Source: Sideroxydans sp. (GTDB taxonomy: Bacteria > Pseudomonadota > Gammaproteobacteria > Burkholderiales > Gallionellaceae). Taken from it: a stretch of 64,000 bases of DNA. Every line of letters starts with the position of its first letter. Positions within the stretch are counted from its first letter, which is position 1. The stretch spans positions 21,595 to 85,594 of the forward strand of contig JAQUAD010000004.1 of NCBI GenBank assembly GCA_028687425.1, read 5' to 3'. Under the pieces are notes generated by a model that was not told where the DNA came from, did not search any database, and was given only the letters and a program-made list of their open reading frames with translations. The position numbers were made by a program, and so were the translations under genes. This document shows positions 49,150 to 58,053 of the stretch, one piece after another.

Positions 49150-50391
49150 ATGTCCGGGCAAGTGATACCTGTTTGGAGCCCAGCGGAACTGCACCGGCAG
49201 CTGAGCGAGAAGCGCCCCTTCGCCATTCTGGATGTGCGCAACCAGAGTGAATTCGATGTCTGGAAGATCGAGGGCAAGGTTCCGATCCCTACGATCAACC
49301 TGTCGTATTTCGACCTGCTTAACCTGGAAGACGAGAACGAAGAACTTGCCGCCGCATTCGCACGGGAGATCCCGAAACGACTGCACGACCAGCTGCCCCA
49401 GCGCGGCCCCATCCTGGCGGTATGCGCGAGGGGTGAGACCTCGCCCCACATCGCCGAGGGCCTGCGGCGGCTCGGCTACGAGGCATACAACCTGGCGGGC
49501 GGCATGGCAGCCTGGGGCGACCACTACGAAGTGCGAGTGATAGAGGAAACCCGGCAGCTCACCATCCTCCAGATCAGCCGACCGGCACGGGGTTGCCTCA
49601 GCTACCTGCTGGCCAGCGGCGATGAGGCCATCGTGGTCGATCCCGCACGCCACATCGAGACCTATACCCGACTCGCCGCCGAGCGGAAGTTGCGCATCAC
49701 GGCTGTGCTCGACACCCACCTGCAAGCCGACCACCTCAGCGGCGGTGTGGCATTGGCGAAAGCAGCCGGGGCCGAATACTGGCTGCATCCCTACGACAGC
49801 ATCTATCCCGACGACCTGTTGCCGGCGACGTTCCCCTTCCGCTATGTGGAAGGCGGAACGATTTTCAAAGTGGGCGAAGTGAACGTCCGCGCGCTGCATC
49901 TCCCCGGCCACACCCTCGGCATGATCAATCCGCTGGTGGACGACCGCTACCTGCTGAGCGGCGACACCTTGTTCTTCGATTCGATCGGGCGACCTGATCT
50001 GGGCGGGAAGGCAACAACCTGGATCCCACTTCTGTTCGATTCGCTGAAACAACTGCTGGAATTGCCAGATAGCACCATCGTCCTCCCCGCCCACTTCAGC
50101 CACATGCACGAGGCAGACGCGCAAGGCTGCTACCGCGCGCCGCTCAGCGCGCTACGCAGCAGCAACGAAGGCTTGCGCATGCTGAGCCAGGGCCTGCCCA
50201 CATTCAGCGCCTACATCGAAGCCAGCCTGCCGGAACATCCGCAGTCCTACGACGATATCAGGCGGGTCAACACCGGCTTGCTGCAGGTGGACGAAGCAAA
50301 GGCCAGCGAACTGGAACTCGGACGAAACCGCTGTGCGCTGTCGCAGCGAGAGGCGGGGAAGCAAACGGGTGAAGGGGCGTCTATGGTCTAG
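49150..50391 (+). CDS. rhodanese and metallo-beta-lactamase fusion protein
   Basis: A 413-residue fusion: an N-terminal rhodanese domain with the catalytic Cys92 in 'VCARGETS', then an MBL-fold domain of the persulfide-dioxygenase (ETHE1/Blh) type. In the MBL motif H-x-H-x-D-H the middle His is Gln: His190, Gln192, Asp194, His195 (DTHLQADHLSGG). The later ligands appear in 'LPGHTLGMINP' and 'LLSGDTLFFDS'. Mononuclear-iron ETHE1 enzymes use the first His with the later His and Asp, so activity is possible. It follows katG after 16 bases. A role in sulfane-sulfur metabolism is inferred. Confidence 0.85.
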   Translation: MSGQVIPVWSPAELHRQLSEKRPFAILDVRNQSEFDVWKIEGKVPIPTINLSYFDLLNLEDENEELAAAFAREIPKRLHDQLPQRGPILAVCARGETSPHIAEGLRRLGYEAYNLAGGMAAWGDHYEVRVIEETRQLTILQISRPARGCLSYLLASGDEAIVVDPARHIETYTRLAAERKLRITAVLDTHLQADHLSGGVALAKAAGAEYWLHPYDSIYPDDLLPATFPFRYVEGGTIFKVGEVNVRALHLPGHTLGMINPLVDDRYLLSGDTLFFDSIGRPDLGGKATTWIPLLFDSLKQLLELPDSTIVLPAHFSHMHEADAQGCYRAPLSALRSSNEGLRMLSQGLPTFSAYIEASLPEHPQSYDDIRRVNTGLLQVDEAKASELELGRNRCALSQREAGKQTGEGASMV

Positions 50392-50522
50392 TGGTACTGG
50401 CGCGAAGGCTGGGTCGGCTACTCGGCCAAGGCGGACATATTTAGGAACGCAGTCCTTCGCCCGATTTGCACATAATTCCGGACACTCTCCTTGTTGGCCT
50501 ACCAGTCTCTATCTGTGCAACA

Positions 50523-53500
50523 CTATTCCAGACCTCGTCTCCGCGTATACTCTCGAAGCCGCTGATACCGGATATCTTGAGCAAACTGTGGCACAGCTTG
50601 TACGATTTCATCCAAACATTGCCCCAACTCTCTGGGCGCCCACTGTTGATCTGTAATCACAGCATTTAGCAGACACAGAGCCTCCTCCGGGAAACGGGTA
50701 CACAAATTTGATTTTTGCAGCAGATGTATAACGTAGTCAGGATGTTCAATGGGTTGCAGCCAGTCTTGCATCGCAGACAAAGCATCCGGGAACTCAGATC
50801 GGGCAGCAATGACCAATCGGGCCAATGATTCAGCGATTCGCGGCGTGGCAAGGTCGCGAGACTTGGGCCAAACGTGTTGCCAGAACGGCTGGATACGGTT
50901 CTTCCAGTAATCCTCGCGTTGATCTGCGGCTCCTTCAAGTGCCTGAAACAATGCCTGTGCGCATTCCTCTAGCCCTTTTTGAGGCAGCGCTCCTATTGCG
51001 GATCGGAACTCATCTACGGTGTAACCCTCGATCTGTTCCAGAGCGGCATAGGTCAGGAAGGCTGCGAACTGCTGGCGATGTTCACCTAAATCGGCGTAGT
51101 GGTTAGCGCACTCCAAGAACTGCGTTTTGAACGCTGACAACAATGGTTGGTATAAGCGTGGCGACCACAGAAAACCTTCCCACACCGCTTTTGCTTCACC
51201 AGGATTGTTCCAATGGAACAAGGGCAACATGTATTGCTCGGTCCAAACTCGATCCACTCGGAACAGTGCAATCAATTGTGATCCCAGCAGTACTCGTCCG
51301 TGACGGAATCGAGCCACCTGCGGATTGCAAAGCTCAGTGAAGAAAGGCTTGATTTCGGCTGGAAGCTGATCGTTATCGTTTGGCTTCCGTTTGAACCACA
51401 GGTTGATGAGCGCTTGCGTGACATGTCCGACCGGATGATTGATGGCCTCGCTCACCGGTTGGTCAATCGGCGCGCCGTTCCTCGTTATGCCTGTGCCAGC
51501 TTCCAGTGGCAACGCCAAGACGCGGCGGGACAAGTTCAGCAGAATGGCCTCGTGCTGATTGATCGACTTTGAAACAGCACTGATCCACCACGTCACACTG
51601 TGAGCAATCTCCTGAATGATGGTGTCTGGCATGTGTTGCACCAGAGATGCGGCGTATCGCCAGGACCGCAAAACCATTCCTTCTTCACTCCAGGCTTGCA
51701 GAGCCTCGCGCCATCGACTAGCCGGCCAGAACCCATCCCGAGCCAAATCGCTTAGCGCGAACAGACTGTGAAAGAAGCGGGTGCGGCAGACGTCACGCCA
51801 CGTGTCCTCGTAGAACGGTCGCTGTTCGGGCTGCGGCTTTGTGAGCCATTGAACAAGTTCGCGCCGCTTTCGAGGTGCGATATCGACATCGCGGCGTTCT
51901 TCATAATCCGGATCGCCGGTGCCGCTCATCCAGTGCGAGAACTCATCACTCTGATTGGCCGCCAACTGCCATTGCGGGTATGCATTGGACAGTTCCGCCA
52001 ACCGTGTCGCTGCTAGCCTCCCCAGCACAAGGTTCGAAGAATTCAGTTTGGCAAGTTTCAGCCAGACTGAATGAGCCACCAAGTCTATCCATTGATCTGG
52101 CTCCAGATTGTCCCTGTACATCTCGCGCGGAGGACCGGCCAGGATGGCAGACTCAAGACGTTCCTGAGCAACTCCTGCCAATTGCTTGCCTTGCAGAACC
52201 AATAGCCGGAATACTTCCCGCCCCGTATCCGTGGACCACAACCACCAGGCGCCATCGGCCAACAGCCAATCCACCCACTGTTCGGGTACGATGCAACCAT
52301 CATGACTAGCAGCAAAAATGGCCAGTCGTTTAAAAGTGGGATACGGCAGATCAAACCACATCTGAGCAATCAGCGTAGCGCGGGCACTATCATTTTCACG
52401 AAGTGCTAGCCAGGCATTGCGCAACAATTCGATGTGAGTCACCCAGTCGCGGAAGCCCCTGTTCTGCCAGTGATGGCTGATAGACGGAAGGTCCCAGTGA
52501 GAGCGGTCGCTGCGGTCATCAGCCTCGCCCAATTCGCGTAGCAGATCCAGCGCATCACGAAGCAGTTGTTGGAAGTCCTCCAACAGTAGTGGCAAGGCAG
52601 ACGTCCAGTGCTCATCGGTAAGATCTGACAGGACAGAATGCACATGGTCCGCTGCTAGCACCAGTTCACAATCCACCAACTGTTTGAGACTAGTTGGCTC
52701 GTCCGAATTTTCTGTCTCTTCGCCCCAACGAAACGGTTTCTTCAATATCACCTTGGGGGCAAGCAATTCACGCAACTCCAGACGAAGCGTGGTGGTCAGC
52801 CCATCCCGCTTCAAGCGACCTTTCCAACGGAAAAAATCGAAATCATGCCTCTGTGATTTCACACGTCCGCTGAGCAGCAGTCGCCACAGCGTTCGCATCA
52901 ATGAACCCGGGATGGCATTGGGGGCATGTGAGCGGATTTCAACCAGTTCAGCGGCCTTGCCCTCACGCTCCAACGAGGCAAAACGATCCAGTTCATGCTC
53001 GATCAACCACGGCCATCGATCATGCAACTGACCGCCTCGTTGGGCGATCCAAATGACCAGCTTCGGGTCATCCAGATGACGCACCAGCCAGCGGGCCAGA
53101 TGGAACATTACGTCATCCCATTGGCTGCCGGTGATGCCACCGGAGGCCAGCAGCATAGGCGGCGCAAGAGAATATGATGCGGGTCGGCGAATCAGGCTAA
53201 AGTGCAACTTGGCATCTACCTCGTCGAGCGGGGGCACGCCAAAACGAGCCAAATCACTGTGTAGAAAGCGTTCGTCCGAAAACGCTTCCAGTAACCAATC
53301 TAACGATGGAACAGGGTTAAACTCCGCAAAACGTTTGGCCGGCAGGCCGGATTTGTGTGAAAGTGCCCATAACATCCGACCAACGAAATCATCTTGCTTT
53401 GTGCTGGCAGATGGTCGCGCTAGAGCATGGCGAACAACAATTTGCTCTTTACCAAGCACTCCATCACGATAGGTTGCTGCCCATGCCTTCAAAGTCCCAT

Positions 53501-54386
53501 GCAGTAAACTATGTGAACCCGCTGAATGGTCGTACAGGATGGGAGTGACGCCTTTGGCCTCCCACTCTTCGGTTGTTTCGACCTCTTGGCCTGGCTGGCA
53601 ATCTCCAAAAGCCCACGCCTGTGGCGTGTTTTCTCCTAACATCCGGTCAGCAGCAAGCGCATCCATCATATAGCGTAGAACTGGATCGTTGATGCTGTAG
53701 CCAACAAAGCACACCACGTAGTTGCGGAATAACTCGCTCACGAAGCGAGCGGCCCAGCGCTCGGTGAGGTAGGCCAGACCAAAATCACCACTAGTGACCA
53801 CTAATCGACTCAATGCTGTCTCATCCGCCTTTTCGGGCAGCAAACCATGCAGGTAGACTAGGCCGTCCCATCGGCTATTCTTTGGGACAGGCAGCATCGG
53901 TGCGACATACTCTTCGAACGATTGGCCTGAGCGCTTGGCCGCATTATGGAATACACGATCGAAATTGGTGGTAACGAGACGCCGCGCGCCATCTCGGTCA
54001 CGCCCTAGCGTGAGGAGTGCCGAATGGGTATCAATTGCTCCTTTCTTGCGCAAATTAGGCTTCAGGGCTTTTGCGAGAGCCTTGCGCAAATTAGGCTTCA
54101 GGGCTTTTGCGAGAGCCTTGCGCATCGCCAATCCGAGACGACCTCTTGGCAAGCGGTCCTCAAGCAAGTTCAATGTAGTATCGAATTGCTTGTTCTGATA
54201 CGCCTTTTCTTCCAACCTCATAAGTCTTGTGCCGCACAGACGATAAATTTCATCGACTAGCCAATCAAAACCTTTCAGGCCAGCCAGATATGAAATGCCA
54301 GCGCCGCAGAAAAACACCACACGGCCCTCTTCGTGCGCCTGCAAGAGCGCGTCTGGAATGTCAGGGCCGTTAGTGATGAATTGCAC
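50523..54386 (-). CDS. large SIR2-domain anti-phage protein, Dsr1-like
   Basis: A 1287-residue protein. The N-terminal SIR2 fold has the NAD loop 'FFCGAGIS' (Gly28 onward), 'TTNFD' (139-143), His180 in 'LVYLHG', and 'GYSINDP' (229-235). The remaining ~900 residues are an alpha-helical region with a 'SEAINHPVGHVTQALINLW' block that fits the DUF4020-type C-terminus seen with SIR2. This is the layout of defence-associated sirtuins (Dsr1 type), which deplete NAD on phage infection. A 36-base tandem duplication repeats RKALAKALKPNL at residues 89-100 and 101-112. The gene is clearly AT-richer than its neighbours. Confidence 0.8.
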   Translation of the reverse strand: MQFITNGPDIPDALLQAHEEGRVVFFCGAGISYLAGLKGFDWLVDEIYRLCGTRLMRLEEKAYQNKQFDTTLNLLEDRLPRGRLGLAMRKALAKALKPNLRKALAKALKPNLRKKGAIDTHSALLTLGRDRDGARRLVTTNFDRVFHNAAKRSGQSFEEYVAPMLPVPKNSRWDGLVYLHGLLPEKADETALSRLVVTSGDFGLAYLTERWAARFVSELFRNYVVCFVGYSINDPVLRYMMDALAADRMLGENTPQAWAFGDCQPGQEVETTEEWEAKGVTPILYDHSAGSHSLLHGTLKAWAATYRDGVLGKEQIVVRHALARPSASTKQDDFVGRMLWALSHKSGLPAKRFAEFNPVPSLDWLLEAFSDERFLHSDLARFGVPPLDEVDAKLHFSLIRRPASYSLAPPMLLASGGITGSQWDDVMFHLARWLVRHLDDPKLVIWIAQRGGQLHDRWPWLIEHELDRFASLEREGKAAELVEIRSHAPNAIPGSLMRTLWRLLLSGRVKSQRHDFDFFRWKGRLKRDGLTTTLRLELRELLAPKVILKKPFRWGEETENSDEPTSLKQLVDCELVLAADHVHSVLSDLTDEHWTSALPLLLEDFQQLLRDALDLLRELGEADDRSDRSHWDLPSISHHWQNRGFRDWVTHIELLRNAWLALRENDSARATLIAQMWFDLPYPTFKRLAIFAASHDGCIVPEQWVDWLLADGAWWLWSTDTGREVFRLLVLQGKQLAGVAQERLESAILAGPPREMYRDNLEPDQWIDLVAHSVWLKLAKLNSSNLVLGRLAATRLAELSNAYPQWQLAANQSDEFSHWMSGTGDPDYEERRDVDIAPRKRRELVQWLTKPQPEQRPFYEDTWRDVCRTRFFHSLFALSDLARDGFWPASRWREALQAWSEEGMVLRSWRYAASLVQHMPDTIIQEIAHSVTWWISAVSKSINQHEAILLNLSRRVLALPLEAGTGITRNGAPIDQPVSEAINHPVGHVTQALINLWFKRKPNDNDQLPAEIKPFFTELCNPQVARFRHGRVLLGSQLIALFRVDRVWTEQYMLPLFHWNNPGEAKAVWEGFLWSPRLYQPLLSAFKTQFLECANHYADLGEHRQQFAAFLTYAALEQIEGYTVDEFRSAIGALPQKGLEECAQALFQALEGAADQREDYWKNRIQPFWQHVWPKSRDLATPRIAESLARLVIAARSEFPDALSAMQDWLQPIEHPDYVIHLLQKSNLCTRFPEEALCLLNAVITDQQWAPRELGQCLDEIVQAVPQFAQDIRYQRLREYTRRRGLE

Positions 54387-54713
54387 TTTATGTTCCTATA
54401 GCCTAGTGGGCTCGAACGTGTCGGTAGTTATAATTCCCATCAATGGATAGTAGCTATCGTAGAAAGCGGATGCAACAGGAGGTCATCACGTCAGCTCTTG
54501 AATACATACCGGAAGTAATCTTCGGTTTCTTGGAATGGCTGTTTAGGCCGAGGATCTGCCAGTAGTATCCTGGTCGGCCAAAGCGGTCTATCCAAGTTGT
54601 CCTAAGTTACTTCCGTTGTTCAATTTTCAGATGGCGTAATGGTACGCCCGAACTCACTGGAGCCTGTGCGGCTTGATCGCACTGCCTAAGTGGAATGGCG
54701 CGTTGGCTGCTGT
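54387..54713. other. 327-base AT-rich gap between the two defence genes
   Basis: It should hold the promoter of the SIR2 gene, which starts at its left edge. A plus-strand TATAAT (54429-54434) lies upstream of a 31-codon frame (54470-54565, hydrophobic product MQQEVITSALEYIPEVIFGF...) with a weak ribosome site; I do not accept it as a gene without more support. From 54566 to 54713 I see nothing further. Confidence 0.3.
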
Positions 54714-56036
54714 TTATATATCTGGAGAATATTTGTCCTGATAGGTGGCAATTGCTCTCGCCGGAACACCAATGTTGGCCAATAGGTATCCAATGATGGT
54801 CAACTGAAGGTACTGGGAAATTCTCACCAGTTGACCAAGGGAGAGTGTTGCAAGCCAGTTCTTGGGCCGCCCTACGTGAGCGATTTCATTACGGAGATCC
54901 CCGACTGCCACAGCAGTTTCTTCCAGTGAAGTCTTCCCGAACGTTTTCATCAACCCATCGCGAAGTTTCTTGTTGCCGTAGTTTATTAATGGATATTCGT
55001 ATTTCTTATCTTTTTGTCCGGCAACGTGGCTAATTGATTCGAATTGGGTGGCGTATAGAACAATCTCTCCATGTGCCGTATGTGCATTTCGAAATCCGGT
55101 TTCGTGTTGAATGCTTGAAACGATAGGCGAATGATTCTGAGGTGCATGAAACCAAGTCGAGACGATGGAATCAAGAGGCACTGTGGACTGCGTAATAGGC
55201 ATATTCCAATGAAAGTGGTCTCGGGTACTAAGCTTTATCGTTCGTGGATCGAGAACCATTGATGGGTAAAGCTCAATCGCAATAGGGTGCTTATCAGGTC
55301 CAGGTTTACTCAATCGAATGCTTTCTGGATAGACCGGGCTATATATGAGCAGAGCGAACAAATTGGAGAAGCTGGTTATATGCTCATATGCATCACGAAT
55401 TGTGGTTTCAGGCGCGAGCTTAAGAAAAATTCGATAAGCAATATCCTTCTTGAGCAGGAAGTAAGAATCAGGATGTTTATTCTCAATTTCCTTAAAAGCC
55501 AGACTCAGCTCTTCAAGTGCTGCCGGGTTTCGACTGTAGATATGGGAGGCTATATCGCTATGCAGTGAGCCAAAGGTTGCCGTGTTGCCAACTTCCATCC
55601 TGCCAAATGGTGTGTTCACTGAATAGATTGGCTTCTCTGAGTACTTTACAAAATCTTTGAAGCCACTTGGGTAGAAGAATTCCTGTAAGTTTGTTAGCGA
55701 GAAATCAATGTCTGAGAATTGTTCATCGTGGGTCAGAAAATCTCCAACTGCCAGCCATAGGAACCCAGCTTTCCCGGGGCGGGTGGTAAGACCGTTTCGC
55801 AAGGCGATCCCAGCATGGTGTGGGGAGAACCGGCCAATAAGCGTACATTTGTCTCCGGAGGACAAGACACCATGCAGCACTTCAGTTTCTGCCGGAACAT
55901 CATGGCCCGTAATCACGTATGAGAGGATTACTCCCTCTTCCGGTGAATAGTGAATTTCGCCACAGAATCGCTTTTCGTAGGAGTCCGGGAGAAAGAACTC
56001 TCCAGTCCATCGCTTTTCGGTAAATAGTTCAGACAT
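54714..56036 (-). CDS. ApeA-like HEPN anti-phage protein
   Basis: A 440-residue protein. The N-terminus ('EFFLPDSYEKRFCGEIHYSPEEGVIL') fits the ApeA N-terminal domain 1, and the C-terminus has the HEPN RNase motif R-x4-H in 'LRNEIAHVGRPKNW' (Arg382, His387). The middle is helical and unassigned. ApeA is a single-gene abortive-infection system; HEPN proteins usually cut RNA. It is read the same way as the SIR2 gene, but the 327-base gap suggests a separate promoter. Composition is AT-rich, unlike the chromosome around it. Confidence 0.8.
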   Translation of the reverse strand: MSELFTEKRWTGEFFLPDSYEKRFCGEIHYSPEEGVILSYVITGHDVPAETEVLHGVLSSGDKCTLIGRFSPHHAGIALRNGLTTRPGKAGFLWLAVGDFLTHDEQFSDIDFSLTNLQEFFYPSGFKDFVKYSEKPIYSVNTPFGRMEVGNTATFGSLHSDIASHIYSRNPAALEELSLAFKEIENKHPDSYFLLKKDIAYRIFLKLAPETTIRDAYEHITSFSNLFALLIYSPVYPESIRLSKPGPDKHPIAIELYPSMVLDPRTIKLSTRDHFHWNMPITQSTVPLDSIVSTWFHAPQNHSPIVSSIQHETGFRNAHTAHGEIVLYATQFESISHVAGQKDKKYEYPLINYGNKKLRDGLMKTFGKTSLEETAVAVGDLRNEIAHVGRPKNWLATLSLGQLVRISQYLQLTIIGYLLANIGVPARAIATYQDKYSPDI

Positions 56037-56257
56037 GTTGTCGCGACTCCGTGATGCAACTCACGACATATTAATAAATGGTAAGTTCGGACACAATTGA
56101 ACTACAAAGAAGTCGACTTTGAGCTACGTAGCGGACGTAACTATATACGTGCTTTGGAGGCAGCTTAGGCCGACTTGCAGACATTTCCGCTCCTGTCACT
56201 TTCCTGAAACATTGCCTGTGTACATTGCGCACACTTTTAAAGTGAAAGGAGCTGAAG
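56037..56257. other. gap upstream of the ApeA-like gene
   Basis: This is the divergent control region of the ApeA-like gene and the 19-codon frame to its right. On the minus strand, TTGTGT and a TATTAA-like box lie near the ApeA start. A palindrome CACTTTTAAAGTG sits at 56232-56244, next to the right-hand ribosome site. I see no other gene in it. Confidence 0.35.
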
Positions 56258-56317
56258 ATGGAGTGGGAAGAGTGGTTCGAGCCTGTATGCGACGAAGAGT
56301 TTGATGACGATATCTGA
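56258..56317 (+). CDS. possible 19-codon micro-gene
   Basis: A short frame with a strong AAAGGAG ribosome site (56245-56251) and a very acidic product, MEWEEWFEPVCDEEFDDDI: one cysteine, two tryptophans and many Asp/Glu. Twenty-four bases after its stop begins a hairpin with a seven-T tail (56342-56363). No family is recognisable. It is small and could be chance, but a ribosome site, an open frame and a terminator in a row are more than expected in such a gap. Confidence 0.35.
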   Translation: MEWEEWFEPVCDEEFDDDI

Positions 56318-56341
56318 GTAGCAACAGCGTCAAGCAAAGAG

Positions 56342-56363
56342 GTCACCGATGGTGGCTTTTTTT
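56342..56363 (+). terminator. rho-independent terminator
   Basis: GTCACC (56342-56347), loop GAT, GGTGGC (56351-56356) form a six-base-pair stem with one G-T pair, followed directly by TTTTTTT (56357-56363). On the plus strand it would end a transcript coming from the ApeA control region or the 19-codon frame. Confidence 0.6.
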
Positions 56364-56439
56364 ATTTGTGGAACCAGGAATAGACAGAAATCGATATTCC
56401 CGGCTACGGCACCGCTTCAGCGACAAGCCACCAACCAGT

Positions 56440-57858
56440 TCAATCTTCCAGTGCCCTCACCTTCACCGACTTCCCCTTCACCTTGCCTGCATTCAGCCGC
56501 TTCACCGCTTCGCGTGCGATGTCGCGGGTGACGGCGACGTAGGTGCTCATATCCGTCACGGTGATCTTGCCTACCTGTTCGCGGGTGTAGCCCGCTTCGC
56601 CGGTAAGCGCGCCCAGCACGTCACCGGGGCGGATCTTTTCCTTGCGGCCGCCGAGGATCTGTAGCGTGACCATGGGCGGGATCAATGGCGCATTGTGTTC
56701 GCGTTGCAGCGTGCCCAGGTCTTCCCACTCCGGTTCTATGCCCATCAATTTGGCGATGTTGCCAATGCGGTTCATCTCGGCGGGGCTGACCAGGTTGAAG
56801 GCGCTGCCTTCGGCATCGGCGCGGCCGGTGCGGCCGATACGGTGGATGTGCACTTCGGGGTCGGGCGTGACGTCGACGTTGATGACGGCTTCCAGTTGCG
56901 CGATGTCGAGACCGCGTGCGGCGACGTCGGTGGCGACCAGCACCGAGCAACTGCGGTTGGCGAACTGGATCAGCACCTGGTCGCGTTCGCGTTGTTCCAT
57001 GTCGCCGTTCAATGTGAGCGCATGGATGCCTTCGGCGTGCAGCACGTCGAGCAGGTCGCGGCATTGCTGTTTGGTGTTGCAGAAGGCCAGCGTGCTGACC
57101 GGACGGTAATGCTTGAGCAAGGCGGCGACGGCGGGCAATCGGCTCTCGTGGCGCACTTCGTAGAAATGCTGGCGGATCTTGGTGTCGTCATGCTGCTCGG
57201 CCAGCTTCACTTCCTGCGGCTGGTGCATGAACTGGCGCGCCAGCCGGGTGACGCCTTCGGGATAGGTGGCGGAGAACATCATGGTCTGGCGGGCTTGCGG
57301 GCAGCGTTTCACCACGAAGGCGATGTAGTCGTAGAAGCCCATGTCCAGCATGCGGTCGGCTTCGTCCAGCACCAGTGTGTTGATGGCGTTCAGCTCCAGC
57401 GAGCCGCGCTCGATGTGGTCCATGATGCGGCCCGGTGTGCCGACCACGATGTGCGCGCCGAAACCGAGGCTCTCTCGCTGCGGGCGCATGGTGCTGCCGC
57501 CGACCAGCGTGAGGATCTTGATGTTGTGCATGTAGCGCGCGAGGCGACGCAACTCCTGCGTGACCTGGTCGGCCAGTTCGCGCGTGGGGCACAGCACCAT
57601 GGCTTGCACGCCGAGATGGCGCGGGTTGAGTTTGGTCAGCAGCGGCAAACCGAAAGCGGCGGTCTTGCCGCTGCCGGTCTTGGCTTGCGCGATCAGGTCC
57701 TTGCCGGTCAGCGTGATGGGCAGGCTTTCGGCCTGGATAAGCGTCATGCTCAGGTAGCCGAGCTGTTGCAGATTGCCCAGCATGGCGGGCGGCAACTTCA
57801 AGGTATTGAATGCGGGACCGCTGGCGGTCGGGAGGGAGGATGGGCTTGTTTTGGTCAT
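56440..57858 (-). CDS. dbpA: ATP-dependent RNA helicase DbpA
   Basis: A 472-residue DEAD-box helicase. Q motif, Walker A 'AKTGSGKT', 'LVLDEADRM', 'SATYP' and 'HRIGRTGRADAEG' are present, and the C-terminal ~75 residues ('RKEKIRPGDVLGALTGEAG' then 'VAVTRDIAREAVKRLNAGKVKGKSVKVRALED' in two stretches) are the DbpA 23S rRNA-hairpin-binding domain. It works in large-subunit ribosome assembly. It is the first gene after the AT-rich patch and returns to the normal GC composition. Confidence 0.95.
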   Translation of the reverse strand: MTKTSPSSLPTASGPAFNTLKLPPAMLGNLQQLGYLSMTLIQAESLPITLTGKDLIAQAKTGSGKTAAFGLPLLTKLNPRHLGVQAMVLCPTRELADQVTQELRRLARYMHNIKILTLVGGSTMRPQRESLGFGAHIVVGTPGRIMDHIERGSLELNAINTLVLDEADRMLDMGFYDYIAFVVKRCPQARQTMMFSATYPEGVTRLARQFMHQPQEVKLAEQHDDTKIRQHFYEVRHESRLPAVAALLKHYRPVSTLAFCNTKQQCRDLLDVLHAEGIHALTLNGDMEQRERDQVLIQFANRSCSVLVATDVAARGLDIAQLEAVINVDVTPDPEVHIHRIGRTGRADAEGSAFNLVSPAEMNRIGNIAKLMGIEPEWEDLGTLQREHNAPLIPPMVTLQILGGRKEKIRPGDVLGALTGEAGYTREQVGKITVTDMSTYVAVTRDIAREAVKRLNAGKVKGKSVKVRALED

Positions 57859-57991
57859 GCGCGATTATCCTCTCCTGCGCCCCCTCCCGCCACCGTTGGC
57901 AGCACTTTCTTCTGACCGTTTCCTGCAGAAAACATCCCTGCTCTCCTGCAAAACAGGCATGCGCGACCTGACTGTTGGGGCTGGTTAATCA

Positions 57992-58004
57992 GACTGTAAC
58001 AGTC
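57992..58004. promoter_or_regulatory. inverted repeat in the dbpA/kinase divergent gap
   Basis: GACTGT-A-ACAGTC is a perfect 6-base inverted repeat, 50 bases before the CBS-kinase ATG, in a gap rich in other small palindromes (GGAA-TAGAA-TTCC just after, and a CCGCC...GGCGG pair at 58018-58041). It may be an operator for either gene. Confidence 0.4.
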
Positions 58005-58053
58005 CGGAAATAGAATTCCGCCAGACAAAAAAACAGGCGGCACAGGAGAATTC

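Noticed and set aside
50392..50522. Possible tRNA or attachment site at the left edge of the defence patch
   Set aside because: No cloverleaf and no matching repeat at the right edge could be found by eye.
54470..54565. 31-codon hydrophobic frame in the gap between the defence genes
   Set aside because: Its ribosome site is weak and there is no terminator or homology; kept only as a note in the gap entry.
56071..56346. 91-codon minus-strand frame upstream of the ApeA-like gene
   Set aside because: Ser-rich and without motifs; overlaps the control region and the better supported short plus-strand frame.
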